From Cunninghamella blakesleeana (taxonomy: Eukaryota; Mucoromycota; Mucoromycetes; Mucorales; Cunninghamellaceae), in contig JAFCIZ010000008.1 of the NCBI GenBank assembly GCA_017871115.1, positions 620,001 through 684,000 of the forward strand: a stretch of 64,000 nucleotides of DNA, written 5' to 3'. A program made the position numbers and the translations under genes. Under the pieces are notes generated by a model. It ran no database searches and was not told the DNA's origin. It was given only the letters and a program-made list of their open reading frames with translations. This document shows, one piece after another, positions 1-11,835 of this stretch. How positions within the stretch are numbered: the stretch's first letter is position 1; every line of letters begins with the position of its first letter.

Positions 1-1
1 G

Positions 2-37
2 AAAGATGGTGGATTCGATTTATCACCAGATGAATAG
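2..37 (+). other. possible C-terminal tail of a gene cut by the left edge
   Basis: Read forward from base 2, the frame gives KDGGFDLSPDE followed by TAG. Such an acidic tail could be the last codons of a gene starting left of the window. It overlaps the minus-strand relic, so at most one reading is right. Very short, so weak. Confidence 0.2.
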
Positions 38-307
38 TTGGCTTTTTGATAATAAATTAATAAATAAATGAGGGATCATAAAATGAGAAGCATCCATAGC
101 ACAAACATGGTCTTTTTTTCTTATACTGTTCCATGATTGCATACCAAGTTTTCATAATAGAGACTTAACGATTCAATACATTTCCTTTTCACTACCCTTA
201 TCCCAAATAATAATATTATTATTGCATTTAAAATGTTTTTTTTTTGTTGCAAAGAGAGGGGCCCAGTATGTATTCATTAGCAATTCAATGTCACCATCAT
301 ACTTTTT
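23..307 (-). pseudogene. decayed coding fragment, family not recognised
   Basis: One minus-strand frame runs about 95 codons with only two stops inside it, both TGA (at 173-175 and 152-154), before a final TGA at 23-25. In DNA this AT-rich, random frames normally stop every 10-15 codons, so this is probably a coding remnant. Readable pieces include YDGDIELLMNTYWAPLF, IIIWDKGSEKEMY and KKDHVCAMDASHFMIPHLF. I cannot assign a family. No GT-AG intron removes the two TGA codons. It could instead be the damaged 3' end of a gene lying mostly outside a simple reading, since the upstream frame also shifts at a run of nine T. Confidence 0.35.
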
Positions 308-1976
308 TGAAAAAAAAATATCGGCAAGAATGTTATACAAGTTAGGGTGTTGGTTCCGTAAAAGGTTTCAAATGATTTCGTAGTAATAATAGCAATAATA
401 ATACAATGATTTCTTGATATACCACTAATCTTTAACTATTAAATCCTACTATAACAAATAAACTAATTAGCCTTTTTGCTGAATCTACATAATGATAACA
501 ATAAGAATAATATTAATAAAAGTAAAAAGAAGAAAATAAATAGTGGTTAATCAATAAATAAATTAAATATATGTATGTACATATTTGTAAAGTATAATAG
601 TTTATTATTTTTAAGTAATAAAAATAAAAGCTTACAATAATAAGATACATCAATATAGAGATAGTCCAACCGTAAAGTCATATAAATTCATAAACTTGTT
701 CATTTATATTCTCTTCGTCAGAAAGGTTATAGTGAAAACTAATAACTATTTTTTAATAAAAAAAATTAAGGAAGGCGTGAAAAAAAAAAAAAAAATGTAA
801 CCTTTAATTTTTTTTTACAGCCAGCCGTTTCATCTTTACTTTTTTATATATAAGTTTTTGACTAAAAATAAAAACGATGTAGTGAACTGAGTTTTACAAA
901 ACTGTTTTTTTTTAAAAAAAAACTTAATCAAAACTTGTTTAGTCATTTTGTAAAATGGCCAACATGTTTATACATTCTATCTTTTTTTTTTTTCCTTCTT
1001 TCCATTTTTACGATCTGATAAGAGGGTGGGACCTAGCTGAGTACTATCATATAATAAAAGAAATCTACACCCATTTGTACAAAACTTTACTATTACGTAT
1101 TATTTATTATTTATCGAGATAAAGCATTTACCATGACGCCATTTTCAGATCATGTATAAAAAAAGGTAAGGATTAATGGGTATACAAAATAAAAAGGTTA
1201 TTGAAAAATTTATTTTTTAATTAACACCAATCGCGGAAATCTGAAAAGATGACCACTTATGAGAAAAAAAGAAGACCAAGAAAAATTAAAGTTATCAATG
1301 TTTTTTCATATATAAAAAAAGAGAATTGTTACTATTTTTAAGTAAAAGATTTGATATGTGTGTGTACAGTGGAGGATGAATTATTTAACTTCCTCACTCT
1401 CTATCTTCACCGTTTAGAGGAAGTACTGGATTTTTTTGTTTGTTATTTTTTTTTTTGTATTTAAGAAGAAAGGATGAGTTGCAAAAAAAAAAAAAAAAAT
1501 CGGAGTTAGTTTGTTCCCTGGAAGGATCTCGATACAGCAATACTCACGGATACATTGAGAGCATTTTTATTATTAATATTATATATATATATAATTATAT
1601 ACAAATAAATCAGTAGTTCAAATCATTACTCGAGAAAAATAATTATGTTAATTATTAGTATTTATTTTTAAAAAAAGAACTAAATTCATTATATAATAAA
1701 TAAATGTGTGTATAGATATTTTTAATTTAAAGGTTAACCTTGTTTAACGGAAAAATATCGAGATTATGTCAAGAATAAATGGATCTACATTCCATGGTAA
1801 TAAAATGATAATAATAATACTAAAAAAATAATAAATGTTATCATAAATAAAGTAATAAACTAACAAAAAAAAATCTATCTTGAAAGAATCATTACTTGTA
1901 TATTGATTATAATACGTATATTCTATATACTTACTATGATGGGTTTTATTAAAAAAAAAAAAACATAGTTTTTCCA

Positions 1977-2017
1977 TCTCTCTCTCTCTCTCTTTCTCTC
2001 TTTCTCTCTTTCTCTCA
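1977..2017. repeat. (TC)n microsatellite
   Basis: Interrupted TC/TTTC dinucleotide tract of about 40 bases in intergenic DNA. Confidence 0.8.
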
Positions 2018-4604
2018 CTCTTTCGCTAATTTTTTTTTTCTTAAAAAAAATAACAACCCTTAAATATATTATTACATGCATTATTAATGAAGACTAAATA
2101 AACAATACATCATTATCTTTGATTTATCTTTTTTTTTTTTTAAAAAAAATAAATAAATATTGCATACATATTATCTAATAGGTTATTGACAAAGCGGTAG
2201 ATTAATTAATACATGTACATTATATTAATCTATATTAAAAATTTTTTATATGGAGTTAAAAAAAAATAGATAAGTTCCATAAAAAGTATTCTGGGAAAAT
2301 TCATAAAAAAAATATATATATATAATTTAATTGGTAAGAACTTAGTAATCTCAAGCATTATATTTTCTTTTTTTACTATATTTGATTAAATGGCCATAGT
2401 GGCCTTTTTATTTTGCATATTTGATTATCCTATAATAATTCCCAATGGAATCTTTATTTTATCGGGATTTCTATTACCTAGAAAGGGTACTTGCCTTATT
2501 TAATCATTTTTAATTTTTAAACAATTCTTCAATTGATTACATAATGTAAATGTTTAAATATATATACATTTATAAATGTATATAAATATATTAAGAATTA
2601 TATAAATTAATGATATATTGAATAATATGCTAATATAATCATTCTATATATATATACAGATATTTATACATAAACATAGATATATAATTAATATGTATGT
2701 ATATATGTTTATATTATATAAAAAAAAACCTATTTATTTATTTATTTTGTGTTGTACATGACAGCATTCAAGATTTGTGGCTGGTGAAATAAATAAAAAG
2801 ATTTTTTTTTGTAGATCAGCGGTTAATTCTAAGTCCACGGAAATTTGAATGCTTTTATTAAATAGAATGAAATGAATCAATGTTGTAAACAAATAAACAA
2901 ACAAACAAAAATAACAATAAACTTTTTTTTTTTTTTTTTTATCAGCGGAGACGATTCAATCTATATTTTTATACCATATATTTATTAAATTTTTTTTATT
3001 GGTGATGGGTGGATCGGGGGGGGGGGAGAAAAAGTAAGAAGGAAAGGCCAAGAAATAAAGAAAAGAAAAGGCAGAATGATTTCTTTTTTTAGAAAATGAT
3101 GACATGTTTCTATAATGGGGTTTCCGTTGATTAGGGGTTATATCGTGATTAAATTTTTTTTTTTTTATCAATCGCTCTTTCTAATCGAGATGCGTTTATT
3201 TTCATTGTCAGAAAAATATAATAGTGAAGTTTTTTTATTATATATTAAAGTATGTACCAATGTTTTAACTTTACTTAATGAACTTTTCCTTCTATGGTTA
3301 TGTATTTTTCTTTTGTTTTTTTATCAATCTACAAAAAAAAAATAATAATTCCTATATCGGCTACATACATAAATTTCTTGTTTATTATTTTGCATTAATA
3401 GAAAGATCAAAATAAATGGTTGGGGATAAAAATAAAAAATAACTGGATTGTTTTTTTAAAAAAAGTTTATCCTGAGGTTTTAACTCCGTAATGATGGAAA
3501 ATGTATGATTTTTTTTTTTTTGTACGATATTTCTCTATTTGATTTTCCCATGTTATATATACATAAAATAAAACCAATAGTTATTCTTAATATTAAAAAA
3601 GAAGAAAATCAAATCGAGAAACCACTGATTCTAATTTGTTTTTACAGAGTGTATGGTTTAAAAAGGGAAAAACTAAAAGTAGTTGGGCAGCACGTCCTTA
3701 ACATATATTTTTATACAAGATTAACATGAAATGAAATTGTGATACCTTTCCATTGAAGAAAGATTATAGTAAGAATAATAATATTTGACAACTTATTATA
3801 AAATTGAGTTTTAATAAATAGAAAAATTTTTGATACATGTATAATAATTAGTCTTCGAAGCTTTTTTTTTTTCAAAATAAAAAATGAGTTTAAAAAGAAT
3901 ACGTAAACTGTCATACGTTTAAAGGTAACACATGATCTAGTAAAAGACTTATATAGACTTTTATTGGGGGAGAGCGTCAACAAATTTCCAAAAGATCGGT
4001 TTTATTTGAAATTCCGGTTACCAATCGTATTCCTATTCATATCCTGATCGTCCTTTTATGAACAATAAAAAAAAAAAATACCCTTTTAATTTTTTATTTT
4101 AAAAGATACATTATCGAATATATGTATGTATGTATATATTCATACATCGGAATAAAGGTTGTTTTGGAGAAAAAGTAAATGGTATATATACCATAACGTC
4201 ATCGTTATCTTTAAAAGAAAATAAAAAAGCACTGTACAGAGCTCCTTATTTATTATAGGGCAAGTTCTGTTTAGTGATGATGATAATGATGATGATTGTT
4301 TTTTTTATACTTCACGTGCCCAGTCTCCTTAACAAAATAAAAAAAAATAAAAAAAGAGTTTCAGACGAAATAAATGAAAAAGTTAAAAAAGATCAAATAT
4401 TGTTTCAAATATGACTTATTATATATTTTAATCAATGTTATTTTAATAAATATATATATATATAAATATATATATATATAATTATATAAGGTAGTTTATT
4501 TATATATAAGATTTTAGATAATCATTTAATAAAAGCGGTAATTCGATTTATTATTTTATTTTGGAAACCCAGAAAATGTTCTTCCGCCATATAACTAGCC
4601 ATGG

Positions 4605-4614
4605 CTTTATTATT

Positions 4615-4645
<31 letters not shown>

Positions 4646-4656
4646 TTATTATAATA
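4605..4656. repeat. (TTA)n microsatellite
   Basis: TTA triplets, about 50 bases with one interruption. It lies upstream of the FYRN/FYRC gene and creates a spurious poly-Asn open frame on the minus strand. Confidence 0.85.
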
Positions 4657-4740
4657 ATTTCCTTTATGGTCGTTATCGTTTTTTTTTTTTTTTTTTTTTT
4701 TTTTTTCTTTCTCCACATATAAATTTTTGTTTCTTTTCAT

Positions 4741-4850
4741 TTTCCTTTCTTTCTCTCTCTCTTTTCTTTTTCCTTTTTTTCTTTTTTTTTTCTAGTCTTT
4801 TCTTTTCTTTTTCCCCTTTTTAAATACGTTCCTTTTTTTTTTTTATATAT
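4741..4850 (+). promoter_or_regulatory. pyrimidine tract upstream of the FYRN/FYRC gene
   Basis: About 110 bases almost wholly C and T on the coding strand, 160-270 bases before the start codon. Similar tracts precede several other genes here (near 21121-21220, 30911-31020, 49140-49240), which suggests a core-promoter or 5' leader element. The function is inferred from position only. Confidence 0.4.
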
Positions 4851-5011
4851 ATCTTTATATACATTTTTTAAAAAAAATTTCTTATTTTTTAATTCACTAC
4901 TAGTGTGATTATGTATATATATTATAAAATCAACCAATAAGGATCATCAAATTAATATATAGTTTCATATCTCTTTATATATACAGTCTTTTCATTTATT
5001 TTATTTTAATC

Positions 5012-6144
5012 ATGTCTTTTAAACTACCTTCTATGTCTATTAATAAAATGATTCATCATCATAATCATCACCATCAACAACAACACCATGAAAGTGAACA
5101 ACAACAAAGTGGTGATACAATTCCCAAAAAAATTGGAAAAGGTATAACTTTAATTTTATTATTATTATAAAAAAAAAAAAATACAAACTCAATACTCACT
5201 TTCAAAAATATTATTATTTTTTTTTTTTCTTTACTTTCCTTTTCCTATTTTTTTTAATAGTCAAGGTGTTTTATTCATTTAAAAATATTGAATCAACTTG
5301 TTTATGCACTTTTGATATTCAACTCTCTTCACAAACTTACAGTACTCGTTGGATTCCTATTTCTTTAAAAAAATGCTTACTAAGTGTTTGTTCATCTTGG
5401 TAAGCCTTTAAAATAGTCTATTTCTTTAAAGTATAGTACTTATTTTTTTTTTTTATCTAGTCCCGACCAGTTACTGCGAAACGAAGGTGACATGGCTATT
5501 TATACTGCTAATGTAGAAGAAAGTAATATAGGTCCAAATGAATCGCTTAAAGATGTACGATCTACTGTTATATGGGAAGGTCATGGTTTATTATCTACTA
5601 TTTTACGTGACGATGCCAATAATGATACTATGATGGTTTCTGGCCAAATAACTCCTGCTGCCGTTAATGAAAATTATGATTATACTATCCAAGTATTAGT
5701 TCAAATGCACCCTGTAAGTAATAATAAATACCATCATTACCATAATAATAATAAAAGGTGTGAGTGTACTCATTTTCTTTTATATATAATAGATACGTAG
5801 ATCACAAGATAACAGTAATAATACAAGTAATACTTTGCCTTCAATGAAAACCATTTTAGCATCGGATGATAAAATGTATACTTCACCACCTTATAATCCT
5901 GATACGTCTACTTCTAGATTATCTTCTTTTAAACCTTACCATCCTCAAACTCTTTCTCCCCCCTCTTCTTCTCAACCTTCTTTAAGATCTGAATTAGATT
6001 TTAATCATACCCTTACTACTACCTCCCCACCATATCAGCCAGGTAAATGATGAGAATAATACACATTTAGTATTAGTAATCATAATTGTATTTATCTTTT
6101 ATTTTTATTATCTTTATTAATGATATTAACCATCATCATCATTC

Positions 6145-6193
<49 letters not shown>

Positions 6194-7413
6194 GTTTATA
6201 GATTCATCCAATTGGTCAAGACGTTCTTCTCCTCCTCATCCTTATGAAGATATTAAACGTAGAAAATTAACACCCCCATTATCATATAATCATTCACCTC
6301 CTCCTTCTACAACTTATCAACCACCAATGCCACCATCACAACAACAACAACAACAACAACAACAACAGCAATTACAACAATCATCTAATTCTTTAATGCC
6401 TATCACCAAATCACCCACTTCTTCCTTTAAAACCTCCCCGCCTGCTACTACTATGGCTGCATCAAATTATTATCATACTGCTAATCCTATTTCTCAGCAA
6501 CAACAACAACAACTTCAAAATAATAATAATAATAACAATAATAATAATGCAAAACTACAACATACCAATAATAATAGTAATAGAAAGACAAACATAGATA
6601 CTTTTTATCATCAATCCAGAAGAAAGAAACGGGATACAAAACCTCCAAACGCCAATGACGTCCGACCTTATGTTCAAATTGAAAAAAACCTACAGGGCCA
6701 ATATATTTTACCAGTCGAAGTAGACTCTTGGACTGTACTTGATTTAGGACATGTCGTATGGGATAGAGAAGCATTTCATAATCAACGGTATATTTATCCT
6801 GTTGGCTATTGCGTTAAAAAATGGTATCGTAGTATGGTGGATCCTCATAGTGATACTCAATACACCTGTCAAATCTTGGATGGGGGTGACGAACCTATTT
6901 TTCAATTGGAAGCCGATGATAATCCTGGGGAAGTGTATGCTGGTCCTACTACCACTACCATTTGGACAATTGTCGTCAGAAGGTAAAAATATAAAATATA
7001 GTATTATATAAAAATAAATAAGTATATAATAATAATAATAATAATAATAATTCTAATCTTTTTTCTTTTCTTTATATAGAGCCTTTGCTATTAGAAATAT
7101 GGAATATGGTCATAATCCTGTTGGCCCTGATTTCTTTGGACTTCGAAAAAATACCATTGCTAAAATGATTCAAGATTTACCTAATGCTGATAAATGTAAA
7201 AATTATGTTTGGCAAACTTTTGAAGCCATCACTACTAATGGAAATAAAGGAAAGGCTTTAAGAAGATCTAATACAAGAGCAAGTACAAGTAGTAGTTCAA
7301 CAAGTAGTACTGGTGAACCTACATCCACTCCTTTACCACAATCAACACAACTACAACAACGAAATAAACAGCAATCTACTTCTCCAATGAGTGAAGATAT
7401 CCCTGTTAATTAA
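5012..7413 (+). CDS. FYRN/FYRC-domain nuclear protein (TBRG1-like)
   Basis: Six exons (5012-5141, 5261-5399, 5461-5713, 5793-6042, 6202-6982, 7080-7413) give 628 residues. Residues about 422-475 form an FYRN domain (GQYILPVEVDSWTVLDLG, then an aromatic-rich stretch ending VKKWYRSM). The following GPTTTTIW to GPDFFGLRKNTI segment, which crosses the last intron, is FYRC. This tandem pair is typical of chromatin proteins such as TBRG1 and the MLL family; with no SET domain or PHD finger the protein is closest in layout to TBRG1. The N-terminus is His/Gln-rich. Residues about 44-190 form a folded-looking region I cannot name (KVKVFYSFKNIESTCLCTFD onward). The middle is Pro/Ser-rich with poly-Gln and poly-Asn runs and a basic RRKKRD cluster before FYRN, a possible nuclear signal. 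Role in transcription or chromatin is inferred from the domains. Confidence 0.85.
6146..6192. repeat. (TA)n microsatellite inside an intron
   Basis: Over 40 bases of alternating T and A in intron 4 of the FYRN/FYRC gene, ending about ten bases before the acceptor TAG. Confidence 0.85.
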
Positions 7414-7521
7414 TATATATTTATATATAATCATCTGTCAACCTATGTTTCTATTTTATTATTTTTATTATTTTTATTAATTTAAACCTTTCATCCCCCA
7501 CACATCATACACCAAAATACC

Positions 7522-7562
<41 letters not shown>

Positions 7563-8034
7563 TCATTCCTCGTTTATTTATTTTATATATGCTATTATAA
7601 TTATTCTTTATTTTATTTTATTTATTTATTTATTATTATTATCCCTTTAAAAAAAAACAAGACGTTGAACGTTATTTTTACACAAAATATTTTTATATAT
7701 ATTTAAATTTTTTTTATTATTTTTATTTTATCTTTATTTTATATATGCCTTTATTATTTTTATTTATTTTATTGTTTTATAATGGGATTGGAAAAAAAAA
7801 AAAAAAAGTATTTTTTTTTCTTATGTAGACTGTAGTATATATATATTGTTAATAATAATAATAAAAATTCATTGTCAATAGTACTATTTTATTATCTGAT
7901 ATAAAGTTGATTGGATAAATATAAAGCATTAGCATGAATTCATTTAAACCCCGCACTTGCCGGATTCAAGATATTAATCTTCTCTGATCATTCATTTTTT
8001 TTTTCTCCCCCTCTCATTTTCTTTATTTAAAAAA
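7414..8034. other. intergenic, with eL43 promoter
   Basis: 3' flank of the FYRN/FYRC gene followed by the promoter of the ribosomal protein gene. A TA repeat lies at 7528-7559. A C/T-rich tract at about 7994-8026 sits directly before the eL43 start codon, as is common for ribosomal protein genes. No gene seen. Confidence 0.6.
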
Positions 8035-8903
8035 ATGGTAAAATCATATCCATCCATCAGTCTACTCACCTTAACATGATGCATCCATTGATAAAACTAA
8101 TTCATCTGTCTACTTTATTTATTTTGTATGAATCTTTTTATTAAAATAGGCTAAACGTACTAAGAAAGGTAAAGAAAAAAAGAAATTAATATACTCTCAT
8201 ACAACTAGTGGAATTTGAAACAGCACGAAAATGAAAAAAATAAAATAAAAATTTCAGTTACCAACAATCCTCAAAAAATAATATAAATAAAAACAACAAC
8301 TGTATTATAAAGCGAATCAACTAAATAAGTAAATACGTATATATGTATACCTTTTTTTATATATTAAATAATAGTCGGTATCACTGGTAAATACGGTACT
8401 CGTTATGGTGCTTCTCTTAGAAAGCAAGTCAAAAAGATGGAAATTACACAACACTCTAAATACACCTGTACTTTCTGTGGAAAAGTAAATATGCAATATA
8501 TAATAATAAAAATAGAGAAAAAAATAAAAGAATAATGAAAAAAAGCGTACAAGATGATTTTTTTTATATTTTTTATGCATAAAGTACAAGAGAAAAAGAT
8601 ATGTACAAATATGGAAGTTTGATACTCATTTTTTATTTTTATTTTATAAAGGATGCTGTAAAACGTACTGCTGTTGGTATCTGGAAATGTAAAGGTTGTA
8701 GCAAGACCATCGCTGGTGGTGCTTATACTCTTTCGTAAGTATTATGTATATATAGAGTTAAAAATATTCGTGTTTTTTTATATATATATTTTATTTATTA
8801 ATTTGAGTATATATGTATGATTTTTATTATTATTACTAGTACTACTGCCGCTGCTACTGTTCGCTCCACTGTTCGTCGTCTTCGTGAATTAGCTGAAATT
8901 TAA
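8035..8903 (+). CDS. RPL43: 60S ribosomal protein eL43 (L37a)
   Basis: Five exons (8035-8037, 8150-8168, 8375-8484, 8652-8734, 8840-8903) encode 92 residues, the normal family length. The protein begins [15 protein letters not shown] and carries the zinc ribbon Cys39-x2-Cys42 ... Cys57-x2-Cys60, then the conserved [20 protein letters not shown] tail. It is a structural component of the large ribosomal subunit. Exon 1 holds only the ATG codon, and an intron separates it from Ala2; budding yeast RPL43 genes likewise have an intron right at the start codon. Codons are richer in GCT, GGT and ACT than in neighbouring genes, as expected for high expression. The gene has four introns for under 280 coding bases. 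Confidence 0.97.
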
Positions 8904-9323
8904 ATGATAATAAAAGACAAAAGAAAAAAAAAACAGTGTAATTTTATATATATATAAATACGTATTACCTTCTTTTTTTTTTTTTGATCATACAAATTCC
9001 TCTCGCTTTCTTTTTTCTTTTTTTTTTTATACATGTTTTATAGTGTCTTATAAAATTTTATTCATCTTTTTATATATTATTAGTTCATTTATTCATTTAT
9101 TTTATATATGCATATTTTTATTTTTGTATAAATTGTTTCCAAATAGATTATAGTGAGAGATAATATATAATGCGACCCAAAGATTTTTTTTTTAAAAACG
9201 CGAATATCTGTGTTTAAATTATTAAAAAGAATATATTTTTTTTTCTGGTTAATTTCTTTCTTTTATCAATCTCTTATTTAACAACTATTTACTTGCGTAT
9301 ATTAATTATGAAATAAATAACAA
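8904..9323. other. intergenic
   Basis: 3' flank of eL43 and promoter of the next gene. Poly-T runs and TA repeats only; nothing else recognised. Confidence 0.6.
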
Positions 9324-11184
9324 ATGGAAATATCCAACTTAACTCAATGGATCAGTAATATAACTAAGTTATTTCAGCCAATCAATGTAAATAAACAATT
9401 TAAAATAGGCAAGGTAAAGAAGAGAGACCAAATATTTTTTTTAAAAAAAATTAAAAATAAAAGAAATGAATATAATTACTGACTTTTATTTATCTAACTA
9501 CATTTATATACATTTGCTATTAGATTTATAATTGTGCAAAAGATAGCAACAGTCAACAGGAAATAGCATTGGTAATGCTTTATGATAATGATATTTCTTT
9601 ACTTGGTTTATTTATAAAACAGTACTCAAATTTATATTCTACTGATCAAGAGTATGGTTTTTCTTATATATATTAATAGCAATAATAAATAGAGAAATAT
9701 AGTCAATGTATAATAAAGGCTTTTCTTTCTTTTTTTCTTTTTCATTATATTTTATATATAGGGAAAATTACGCCTTTGAAGATATAAAAAATGATTTAGA
9801 AATAAATACCGATTTATGTAGAGTATGTATATACCGACGTGGTGATCGATTATCACCTCTTTTATTTATCGAGCAAGGTCAAGTTTTATCTAATAATACG
9901 GAAGCTACTGTAATGCCCACTACGACAGAATTAGATTCCATACCTGAGATAAAACAATGGTTATCTACATGGGAAGCCTATGATCAATCTACTTTTATGT
10001 CACATATTTATTCAGGTATAAGAAAAATAAAGTAAAAAAATAAGTCAATATATTTTAATTAAAATAAACAGAAAAGGAACCCGTATAGTTTTTATTTATC
10101 GTTTTCCTATAATTTTTTTTCTTTTTTTATTTATTAGATGACTTTTTTTTAAATTATTTTTTATCCATTGAACCAGTTTTAGAATATATGGTACTAACTT
10201 GTATTGATCAATTATCCCAAAATTCCATGTCATCTTTCCCTCAAAAACAAGAAAATGAGAGCAAGGAGAAACAGAAATTAAAGAATGGCACTACATATTT
10301 ATCCTCACCAGAAACAGTAACGGAAACAACAGAATCAGTAGCAACATCATCATTTTTTAAAGCAGGTAAATCTTCATCTTCATCTTCATTATCAGCACCA
10401 TTGACAGAAGTAGTATCATCGCCATTTAAAGCAGAAACACCTTTACCATCACCATCACCTTTCTCTATTGTTAATAAATCCAAATCACCTTCATTTTCAT
10501 CCTCGTCATCCTCTTTTCTTTTTCCGCAGCAACAATTACAAAAAAAATCAAACTCTTCGTTGTCATCTATGGATACTAATTTTGAAACGATTTATCATTT
10601 AAAAAGCCCTTTGGTATGTAATGTTAAACTGAGAATGATTTATATATGTATGCATTTATATATATCTTTTTTTATGACGAATCGATTTATTAATAGACGA
10701 ACTATATTTATTTTTATTTTTATTTTTTAAAAAAAAAAATTAGCCAAAAGGGAGATGGACAAATACTTATGCTCAAGAATTATTTAATCATGCTAATGAA
10801 GATTTAATGGACGGTTATATTATACCATTATTGGATACCAAAAAACAAAATAATGATGGCGAAAACCATCATCATCATCATTACCATCATCATCGCCACC
10901 ACAACAACAATAATATAAATATGAATAACAATAGAAATGATTTTGAAAGGGTAGAACCTATGGAAATTGGTCATATCGATACATCTTACCATCAGTACCC
11001 TACTATATCTATTTCTTCTCTTGATAACCGCAATATGAACCAGGGTACTAATGATACATGGTATTCTTCTTTTTTACAAATGCACACATCAACACCATCT
11101 GATGATTATCATCGATTTTTACTTTTATCAAATACTCGAATCACAAAATGGGTAAATGATACACAGTTAACAATAGAGGATTAA
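9324..11184 (+). CDS. unrecognised protein, possible TPP1/Est3-like OB fold
   Basis: Five exons (9324-9413, 9524-9651, 9762-10015, 10138-10613, 10744-11184) give 462 residues with clean phases. No clear family match. Residues 1 to about 125 look like a small beta-rich domain. It opens LTQWISNITKLF, followed by strand-like segments EIALVMLYDNDISLLGLFI, LCRVCIYRR and SPLLFIEQGQVL. That order resembles the OB fold of the telomere proteins TPP1/Tpz1 and Est3, which begin with an LxPWI-type motif and end in a similar hydrophobic strand; this is a remote, by-eye resemblance. A helical stretch (DDFFLNYFLSIEPVLEYMVL) follows, then Ser-rich low complexity, a KGRWTNTYAQELFNHANEDL segment, a His-rich run and an acidic tail. 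If the homology holds, the protein would bridge telomere-bound proteins; otherwise its function is unknown. Confidence 0.8.
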
Positions 11185-11835
11185 GTAGTGTTATACATCT
11201 GTATAATGGTTCATGAATATTGTATAAACTATACATTTTTTTGTTGGGTTTTCAATTTTATAACGAAAAAGAGTATTTTTCTTTTTTTAATAAAGATACT
11301 TTTCAATTAATTAATATTTATATATAATCGTTCTATTACTTATAATTGAGAGGTTTTTATCTCTATTTTTAAATATATAACATTATAATAAATATTTATG
11401 AAGAGAAAAGAAAAATAAAAAAAAAAAAATGGTTAGGACACATTGAAAATTTTCAAAAATTTAAAATCAAGAGACAACCTATCTCCTTTTTTTTTTTTTA
11501 TTCTTACTTTAACAATAATTATTTTTTTTGTAATGTAATGTTATACTGGGGTATATTCATTTAAAGTAGTAAGTTTGATCATACCACAAATTTAATTTCA
11601 AGTTAATTGCATGAGGGTTCTGTAAAAAGCAATATTTTTTATTTTTTACAAAAAGTATAATTTTCCACCCTCTTTTATCAATCACATTTTATTGATTTTA
11701 TGCGTATAAAATTAATAAATCATTTCGATTTTTTTTAAAAAAGATAAAAATAATAGTACTCTTTACATTGATATCAAATTAAAAAAAATTTATAGAAATA
11801 AAAAAGTTATAATATAAAGTAAAAAGAAGTATATA
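11185..11835. other. intergenic
   Basis: AT-rich spacer between the preceding gene and the peptidase relic, with poly-A/T runs. No gene recognised. Confidence 0.6.

Larger units (their letters stand above)
308..4740. other. gene-poor AT-rich DNA
   Basis: I see no gene here. Open frames in this stretch are short, rich in Phe/Ile/Lys/Asn and generated by A/T homopolymers. Notable simple sequence: T-run/A-run palindromes near 907-925 and 2132-2150, a (TC)n tract at 1977-2017, TA repeats near 2640-2715 and 4451-4488, and a TTA repeat at 4605-4656. Confidence 0.7.

Noticed and set aside
1600..1640. TTCAAATC resembling a tRNA B box
   Set aside because: No cloverleaf, acceptor stem or A box could be drawn around it.
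4522..4937. Minus-strand open frames rich in Lys and Asn
   Set aside because: They are produced by a TTA repeat and the C/T-rich promoter tract read backwards; no homologous features and no splice structure.
6487..6774. Tyr-rich minus-strand frame
   Set aside because: Antisense of the poly-Asn region of the FYRN/FYRC gene.
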